NCBI RefSeq assembly: GCF_002288925.2
Contig: NW_022098072.1
Coordinates: 25,125,296-25,189,295 of the forward strand
Source of the DNA: Delphinapterus leucas
Taxonomy: Eukaryota; Chordata; Mammalia; Artiodactyla; Monodontidae
Direction of reading: 5' to 3'
Length of the DNA stretch: 64,000 nt
In this document: positions 56,745 through 64,000 of the stretch, piece after piece
How the letters are laid out: each line of letters opens with the position of its first letter
Numbering within the stretch: position 1 is the first letter of the stretch
Notes under the pieces: generated by a model
What the model saw: only the letters and a program-made list of their open reading frames with translations
What the model was told of the DNA's origin: nothing
Database searches by the model: none
Position numbers and translations under genes: made by a program

Positions 56745-58449
56745 CCAAAATGGTTTTTCCTTTTCTTTTTTAAAAAAAAGAATATGATGGGATTATCATA
56801 TTCCATTCTCAATGGATAATATATATTTAAGGATCCCAAGCTAAAGAAACAAAAGTGCTTTTAAACATTTTTAAGAAGGATTTGTAAATGGAGACAAAGT
56901 ATCCCTAGCCAACCCCACGTTAACAGAAAGGTTGAATTAAAACTGTTTTTTTAAAGAAGCAAATCAACACTTTTTACCCCTCTCCCAGAATAAAACACCA
57001 CTTTGGGAAAATGATTAATTGCCAGGAGGCAGGCGCTATGAATCACTATACTGTTGTCCTCGGCCTCTGATCAAGGAAGAACTACAGGGGGAAATGCTGA
57101 GATGCTGGGGTATGAACTCTGAATTGCCAGGAGTTTCACTCATGGCACCATAAGACAAGGAAAAGGACAGCTAAGTGAGCTGCAGGGCTGTTGAGTCACG
57201 ACACTGCTACACTGCATGGCCGAGTCCAGAGCAGAATGACATGGGTCCATGGTTTTCTGAGTCACTCTGTGAGTCAGAGTCTTTACAGCTCCCAAGAGTC
57301 ATCGATCAACAAATGCAAATAATGCCACCCCTGGGCTTGTCCTGACAGGCAACAGCTTGTTCACTGATGCTTGTGTAAGAGACAGTCTCCTCATCTGGAA
57401 ACACCAGCAAACATGACAAAGAAGGGGTTAAATTACTCAACATTAGTGTTCATATTCTAGAATAGAAATACATGAAAGACAGACACCACAATCACACTTT
57501 CCTCTGTGGTTTCAGCATATATTATGCTGTAATTTCTCCTTTGTTGCTAGTAAGCTAGGGCATATCTATGGCAAATGGTTTTCACATTATATTTTTTTAC
57601 ATGGTCTTTGATGTCTTTAGAAATTGCTTGGTTTGAACAAGGAGCTATTTTGTGATCAAAGGCATAGAAAGTTAAAATTACACACTGCATATATAAAATC
57701 CTAGGGACTTATGGAATGCGATATGAAAATTGATCTCTTGACTACTCCAAGGATTGTTCTCTACTTTGTTTAATGTCTTAAAGGTAGTGAAAAGAGAAGA
57801 ACATTGTTGCGATTATGAAGAAGGGAAGATGTTTAAAATTCTCCCAGTCCCAAAAGGCGATGATAGATATGGTCTTACACTGGTGGTTTTTGATTAAGGA
57901 ACTAGAGTGAGGTTACTTGGAATAATGAAATGAAACTAGAGTTAAATCTGGTTAACTTAACATCAGTTGTAGACTTAACATCAGTCTTCAAATGATGTTA
58001 GAAACAGCAAGTCTTTGGACCTGAAAAACTAAGAGAAAGGAAGCATCTTTCTAATGCTTTTAGGGCAAGAATGATATTTCTTCAAGTAAGTTCCACAGAA
58101 CTCCAGGCCCATGAGCTATTGTGCATAAATGTTTTATGCCCCAAAGTAGACAGTTTGGAAACCCTGAAGTGTGATGTCCCCTGCACTGCACCCATCTTGT
58201 TGGAGAGACCTGGGCATATCTGTCAGACTCAACACATCCCAAAGTTACTGGCGACCTCCTCTTTTATTTTTCATATCACAGCTATTAATCCTGCACAACT
58301 AGTGCTTTAGGAATAATTCTTAGTGAATTGCTAGTGAGGAAGAAATGAAACTATAAAGGGGAGAAGTTACATGGAAGGGGCTCCACGGAGGGCTCCTGAT
58401 CAGTGGTGTCCAAAAGGTGACATCCTAATGTGAAGAAAGATAATCAAGG
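56745..58449. other. unique DNA, no gene seen
   Basis: No recognised exon or repeat. A short direct repeat 'cttaacatcagt' occurs at about 57955-57985. AT-rich overall. Confidence 0.45.
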
Positions 58450-58610
58450 GATGCTATGCAGGTGACAACTTTGGGAAGTAGGAATTATTACCTCATTTAC
58501 CAGTAGAGAGAATAAGCAACGCATCCAAGATCACGCACCCAGTAACTCAGAGCATCGAGACTCAGGCAGGCACCCACCCCCAGACAGCCACTCAGAGAAC
58601 AGCTCCAGGG
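58450..58610 (-). repeat. MIR SINE fragment
   Basis: Reverse-order MIR blocks: 'gtaggaattattacctcatt', 'taccagtagagagaataagc', 'catccaagatcacgcaccca' and 'gtaactcagagcatcgagac'. Confidence 0.68.
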
Positions 58611-61600
58611 GCTACAGGTCACCTAGATTCTGATGGTAACAGAGCACGTGAAGTTGTGCAGTGACGCAGCCCTGAAGCGATTTGAAAACAGATATGTAGG
58701 CCTTCAAAACCGGAACGTGTTCTTTCCTCCGCAGCTGAAGAAGGCTGAGGCAGAAAGAGAAGAAATGCTTCTATTTCTTCCCCTCCCCTCCACATTGTGT
58801 CCCTTGGGGATGAAACTTTTGAAGAAACAGACAGGCAGGAATTATGCCTAGAACATCCTCTGTGACAATTCAAAGCAGGCAACCTCTTCTCTCACAGGGG
58901 GTCCCCTTTTATGATGTCTAGAGAAGGACAAGCTCTAATTTTCCTCCCCTAGAGAGGACAGATTGTAGGTAATCTTCATGAACATCCATACTCCGCACTC
59001 TGATTTCCACCCATCTGGCTTCCTCAAATCCCTCCCTTGTGAGCACTTATAAGTATCTGGTGGGGATGTGTGACTGTCATGATACTAAAGGATTATGCAA
59101 AAAAAGTGCCTTGGCTTAAAAAAGAAATGTTTTCCTTCAAGAGCGGCCCTCAACTTTATCTAAACTAATACTGGACTCTCTAGGTAACTGTACCCAGCTT
59201 CCACTTCTAGAGGTGGCTAGAATTCAGAGATAAACTTTGGATTCTGAGTGAGGCACGACTACCTCTTCATTTTCTTGGGTAGACTGCTTACGTGGAGAGC
59301 CCACCTTCATTATAATGCATGGATTGGAGGGGGTTGGGCATTAAAGGCAAGGCGCTCTTGTCTTACTAAATCCCTCCTTCTTACTAGTTAAAAGAAAATA
59401 AGCATGTACCCTAATATATCTGTTTTTATTTATGAGTTACATAACTGTACTACCAATATGTTATGAACAATATAAAGCATTCACAAAAATAGAATTTTTT
59501 AAAAGATTATATTTAAAGAGTCATCTATTTATTTATTTTTTCATCTATATATTTTTATTATTTCCCCTCTGTACCTCACTAAATCAAGGGGAATGTGCAC
59601 CTCACTTTGGAGCCACTTACACTTTGCCCATCCTGATAGAATTCATCTGTTAAATGAGCGCAGAAAGGTTTTGAGTCTCTAAATAATCTTGTTAAAATCC
59701 TAAATTGCCTGTTAATATCAAGATGAATCTTAAGGCAACTGAACTACACGCTCAGAAGAAATCGCCAAGTAAAAGAGTTTAAGCCACTGGTTGGCTAGCT
59801 TGCAATGAGTTACTTCTATTTCCCCAAATGTTCCTGGATCTCGGCCCATTGGATTTTGAGGGAACAACTAACTATCGTCTCCTCAGTAATGTCACTCTCC
59901 CTCAAGTGTATTTAATCTTGCAGAGCTGTTTGTCTAAAAGAGAACAAGGTTATGCGAAGGGCAGAGAATGTCTCTCCCTCCAGGGTAGTTATGCAACGAA
60001 GGGTCAAGGGCTGTGTCTGCAAAACTCAAAACGACGTCTAGGGAGTCCTGGGGGAATAGACAGGGCTGAACAGACTTGATTCTCCTACTCGGGCATGGGG
60101 ATTGTTTGAGTTTTCAGATTCAGGGTGCTGTTGGAAGCACAAATAAAATATCTGGCACAACCAGTTTAAAAAACAAAACAAACAAACAAACAAAAAACAG
60201 TGGGACTTCGTCCGGGGTATTTTTGATGAGTACAGGAAAGCACTAAACCCTTCCACTCGCTGTTCATCTAGATACCCCCATGCACAAAATTCCCCTGCTT
60301 AGGAGAGTACTGGTCGTCCACTTCACTTCTCATTGAAAAGGGTGTGTTTTTTAAAGACTCCTCGGCAGGGAAACCCACTAAACCACTATTAACATCTTAA
60401 TGTGACCTTCACGAAGAGGCCCTGTGGACTAATAAAAGTGCTAAGGGGATCTGAAATGTTACTGATGGGAAATGTGGTAGAGAGGGGAGGATGAAAGGGG
60501 AAAATTGTTTGGAAAGCCTATTGATCTGAACATGGGAAATATTGGGGGGCAAGTGGTGAATAAGATCTCTAAGGGCAAACATCCTCATTCACAGTTTTGT
60601 TTGGAAATCATTCTAATGACAGCCACTCTAAATTTTGGCTCTTGGTTGAGTTAGTTCCACAATCCCTGAAATGAGGAAGTGAGCTCAACAACTTGGTAAG
60701 CCTCAGAGTGGACAAGAAGTTATGGAAATTCCTGGTGGGCTTATGCTACACTCTAACATCCAGGCAAGGAAAAACAGGGAGATTCCATTGATGAGTCACA
60801 CCGAAGGGACAGGGGAGACTCCAAAAGGTTTTTTCACACAAAATGAGTCTTTAAGAAATTTGGGAGAGTCCAATGAAGTTAACAAATTTGAGAGATATGG
60901 ATGTATTTCCCACAGAACCTGAGAAAGAACACTAAATGATAAACCCTCAAAAATAAAGGTTTCAAAGAAATAAAAATAAATAAAAAATTAAATTAAAAAA
61001 ATAAAGGTTTATGTGAGAACACTTGGCTTGAAAAGAGAAAAACAAAAGTGCTGGCACTCAGGCTGGTGGGACTGCTGGTGGAGGATCTCGGGACAGGGTC
61101 CCCTGGGACCAGAGAGACCCAGCCATAGCTGGAGGTGCTTGGGGAGAGGTGAAGGTAGGTCCAAAGCCTGTGAGAGGAGGTGACAAGCGAGCCCGAAGAC
61201 AGGGCCAGACCCTGTAATGCCTAACTCCTAATGCAGCCAGCATGGCCATGACTGGCCAAAGGTGCCTTAACTCTGGAGGCTGGAGAAGGCAGACATAAAC
61301 TGGATCAGGAAGAAGCACATTGATGGGAGATGACTAATATGCAGATGGGAATTTCTCATAAAGGTTTTTCCTATTGAACACATCTGCTATAAAAGCTTTG
61401 GCATCAAATTTTGCATGGTACGAAAATCTTAAAAACTCTGAAGCGACTATTAAATGTGTGATGTCAGATCTAATGCGACCATAAATAATGCTGAACACCA
61501 TAGACAATAATTTAGAAAGTTCTAATCACATCTTGACAACAGAAACATTAAAGTCTATGTGGTGCCAAAGCATCTGAATGAAAAGAGAGAAACACAAGCA

Positions 61601-62039
61601 GCGATTTTTCCAGGAAAAGCCAAACATCTGGATATTTTGGAAGACTAAACATATATTTCATAAACCCACAGTGTATAAAGTTAAAGCATTCTATGATCTA
61701 CTGCTTGGATCTAATTATTTTCCATAGTTTTATGTAAACATGGCAAAATAGTATTAGTTCAATAACTAATAATTGCATATAATCATGATGATACGTAACA
61801 GTGGTTGAGCTTCAGAATTACTATATGACGTATGTATTTTAAAAGAAAGTGCCTGTATTTTAAACATAATGAGTCTTTTACAAATAAAGTAATTTGCTCA
61901 GTCACAGAAGGGCGGAGTCCTTTAGGATTCACCACTATGCTTAGCTATTTCCAGGGTCCTAGTTCATCCTACATCTGGCCATTACATCCTTCAAACTGGA
62001 TTTAAACAAAAAATATTTTTAAATTAGCAATCATGTCTA
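58611..62039. other. unique DNA with simple A-rich tracts, no gene seen
   Basis: No supported gene. Simple tracts: (AAAC)n at about 60171-60197 and an A/T-rich stretch at about 60966-61003 flanked on both sides by 'aaataaaggttt'. A region at about 61325-61560 is free of recognisable repeats and holds octamer-like and homeodomain-like motifs; function is unknown. Confidence 0.42.
60171..60197 (+). repeat. (AAAC)n simple repeat
   Basis: Short run of AAAC/AAACA units ending in an A run. No associated SINE or L1 body was recognised upstream. Confidence 0.85.
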
Positions 62040-62205
62040 TTATACCCTTTTATCTTACAGCATCCTGTTTTATTATAGCAAAAGTTTCTGCTTACTTGTC
62101 ATCTCTTCAACTACACTGGAATTCTTTCAGGGCTTACGTGAGGTCACCAGTTTCCGGCTGTGTCTATAACACAGCAAATGCTCAACTAATATTTACTAAA
62201 CTGAA
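62040..62205 (+). repeat. LINE L2 3' end
   Basis: Blocks 'ctggaattctttcagggctt' (compare 'tgagctccttgagggcaggg'), 'aacacagcaaatgctcaact' and 'aatatttactaaactgaact' follow the L2 terminus. Degraded; edges approximate. Confidence 0.6.
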
Positions 62206-63580
62206 CTAGAGCTAAAACTGAAATAAAATTAAGAATTCTGCTAGAGTTCAGAGAGCATGTTAGATCAGTTGCATATTAACTAATAGTACATTAGCTTCCA
62301 TACTTGAGCAAACAAGTTACCCCTGCACCTTTGATTTCATGGAGTTTTTCAATATTCACATCAACTTAGATGCAGTTTTATTACTTCAAATGTGAGTAGT
62401 TAAGATTGTTCATTATGAATTTCCTTTTTGTTTTCCCTTTTGCTGATTCCTTGCCAGCTTTCCTATACTTCCTTCTCACCCCTTACTTTGTCATTGCCTC
62501 TGGACAAACCTATTAAGAAATTTGTTAGATTTAAGAAAAAAGAAGCACAGGAAGAAGAAACAAACATAAACCTTGCGCATAGACTTTTTATTCTCATTTA
62601 ATTTCCCAAATTATTGTAAAAACAGCTTAGAGCTACTTTTTACTTTTCCCTTTTAGTGCACTGTACACCCTGGACAGGCAGCTACTAACTCTTAAGGTCT
62701 GTCTTTTAAATATTCAAAACAGGTCATGAAGTCTATAATTAAATATTGACTTGTCATTTGGAGTCTGTGCCTATGGAGAACCAATGAGAAACAGCGAAAG
62801 ACAAATGTTTGCACTCATTTTCATAACATAATCAAAATCCATTTCCTGGAAAAAAAAAAATGTGTTCGTGGTTTGACCCTTCTGTGCACAGGGAGGAAAC
62901 ATTGACCCCCATCTCCCTGCAGAAACAGTCTGGGAAAGGCACTTCAGGCTAATCCAGGTATACGTGCTATCTTTAAATGCCTCTAATTCCCAAATGGAGA
63001 GCAGGCTCAGGGCAAAGCCCATAGCAATCCTTCAATGTCAGCCTTTACATTTGCCTTCCTACAGTTTAAATAATTTTTTTGAGCTTGTCAACTTTGAATA
63101 AATTTTTTGACCAATTTCAGTTGCACAGGAATAGAGATGGGAGGATAATAACTCCTACTTCCTCCCCCTCCCCCAAACCATTAATCCAATATTAATTCTG
63201 ATATGTTCTCCTGTAAAAGGGTACACCTCAGTCTATGATTTTTCGGGATACGCCAGATCAAAATGTTATACACACCAAATTCAAATGATATACAAAACAT
63301 TTGTCTGTTTTGTTCCACAGCATGGTCTAAGCTAGCTCCTAAGTACAGCGTACACCCAATGATGAAGCTTTTACATGGTATTTCCTTCTCCTTACACCAA
63401 ACCAGTAACTAAGTGGCTTCAAGCAACTATTAAAAAACACCTTTCCAACTAGGAGTAGGGATATAGGTATCAAAATCTTGCTTCTAATATCAGTGTATTA
63501 CATAGACCTTAGATTTTACATATTTATCTTAAGAATTTAGGATCTCACAGGCAATAACTTCATTTTGCCTCTAGTGAAAA
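62206..63580. other. unique DNA, no gene seen
   Basis: No recognisable gene or repeat. An A run lies at about 62850-62860. AT-rich overall. Confidence 0.45.
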
Positions 63581-63785
63581 TTTTTTCTTTTTTTCGGTAC
63601 GCGGGCCTCTCACTGTTGTGGCCTCTCCCGCTGCGGAGCACAGGCTCCAGACGCGCAGGCTCAGCGGCCATGGCTCACGGGCGCAGCCGCTCTGCAGCAT
63701 GTGGGATCTTCCCGGACCGGGGCACGAACCCGTGCCCCCTGCATTGGCAGGTGGACTCTCAACCACTGCGCCACCAGGGAAGCCC
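63581..63785 (-). mobile_element. CHR-type SINE, short cetacean class
   Basis: Minus-strand head 'gggcttccctggtggcgcag', B-box region at about 63720-63735, body 'gagcggctgcgcccgtgagc', A tail seen as 'ttttttctttttttc' on the + strand. Target duplications are not clear; the flanks share only short T-rich matches. Open frames across it are repeat sequence. Confidence 0.93.
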
Positions 63786-64000
63786 TAACTTAGAGATTTT
63801 TATTAAAGTATGTTTATGGTGTTTTAATGGGTAATAATGTCCTTGAGAGGAACAAGAGCTGAGTGACATACAGAGCTGATGAAAAGAAGATCCCAATATC
63901 AACACACACAGCAATATTAAAATATTACCTATGATAGACACATATATCATGCAAAACTCTCCCCAATGAGCCCGTCTCAGGGTTTGAATCAGTAACTCAA

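Noticed and set aside
1..64000. CRISPR-like or other prokaryotic defence arrays, operons, phage genes
   Set aside because: No regularly spaced repeats, no long coding frames with ribosome binding sites, and abundant mammalian SINE/LINE sequence.

Overview
This window looks like non-coding nuclear DNA from a whale or dolphin (Cetacea). The main evidence is eight tRNA-derived SINEs of the CHR type. Five belong to the short, GC-rich class (about 205 bp) that I associate with cetaceans, and three to the longer, older class (about 300-320 bp) shared more widely among whales, hippos and ruminants. L1 LINEs with cetartiodactyl-type 3' ends and a bovine-type mariner palindrome agree with this. I found no host exon, rRNA, tRNA gene, CRISPR array or bacterial feature that I could support. 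The window is best read as intergenic sequence or the inside of a very large intron.

Layout. 1-8.6 kb: mostly unique AT-rich DNA with MIR and L2 scraps and a (GT)24 tract. 8.6-12.5 kb: two CHR SINEs in opposite orientation, then a three-deep nest (MER5A-like DNA transposon, split by an L1 3' end, itself split by a mariner MITE). 12.5-26 kb: mostly unique DNA, with one young L1 tail with a perfect 11-bp target-site duplication at 16.3-16.5 kb and two L2 relics. 26-32 kb: a (CA)n tract, an MLT1-like LTR, MIRs, CHR SINEs and an old L1. 32-38 kb: unique DNA, a long L2 and an LTR-like relic. 38.1-45.7 kb: a full-length but dead L1 on the + strand, with a SINE in its reverse transcriptase region and a likely 3' transduction. 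45.7-50.7 kb: LTR and MIR relics and unique DNA. 50.7-56.7 kb: a second near-full-length L1 on the - strand, from a different 5' UTR lineage, with a SINE between ORF1 and ORF2 and a still-open endonuclease domain. 56.7-64 kb: mostly unique DNA with one L2 tail and a CHR SINE near the right edge.

The elements form an insertion history rather than a pathway. L2, MIR, MER5A and MLT1-like elements are the oldest layer. L1 insertions came next. CHR SINEs landed in both long L1s, so they are younger than those L1s. L1 enzymes probably mobilised the SINEs, as shown by their A-rich tails and target-site duplications. I did not find a new biological system. The most informative structures are the candidate 3' transduction, the nested insertion and the two opposed long L1s. 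All family names rest on pattern recognition without database searches.
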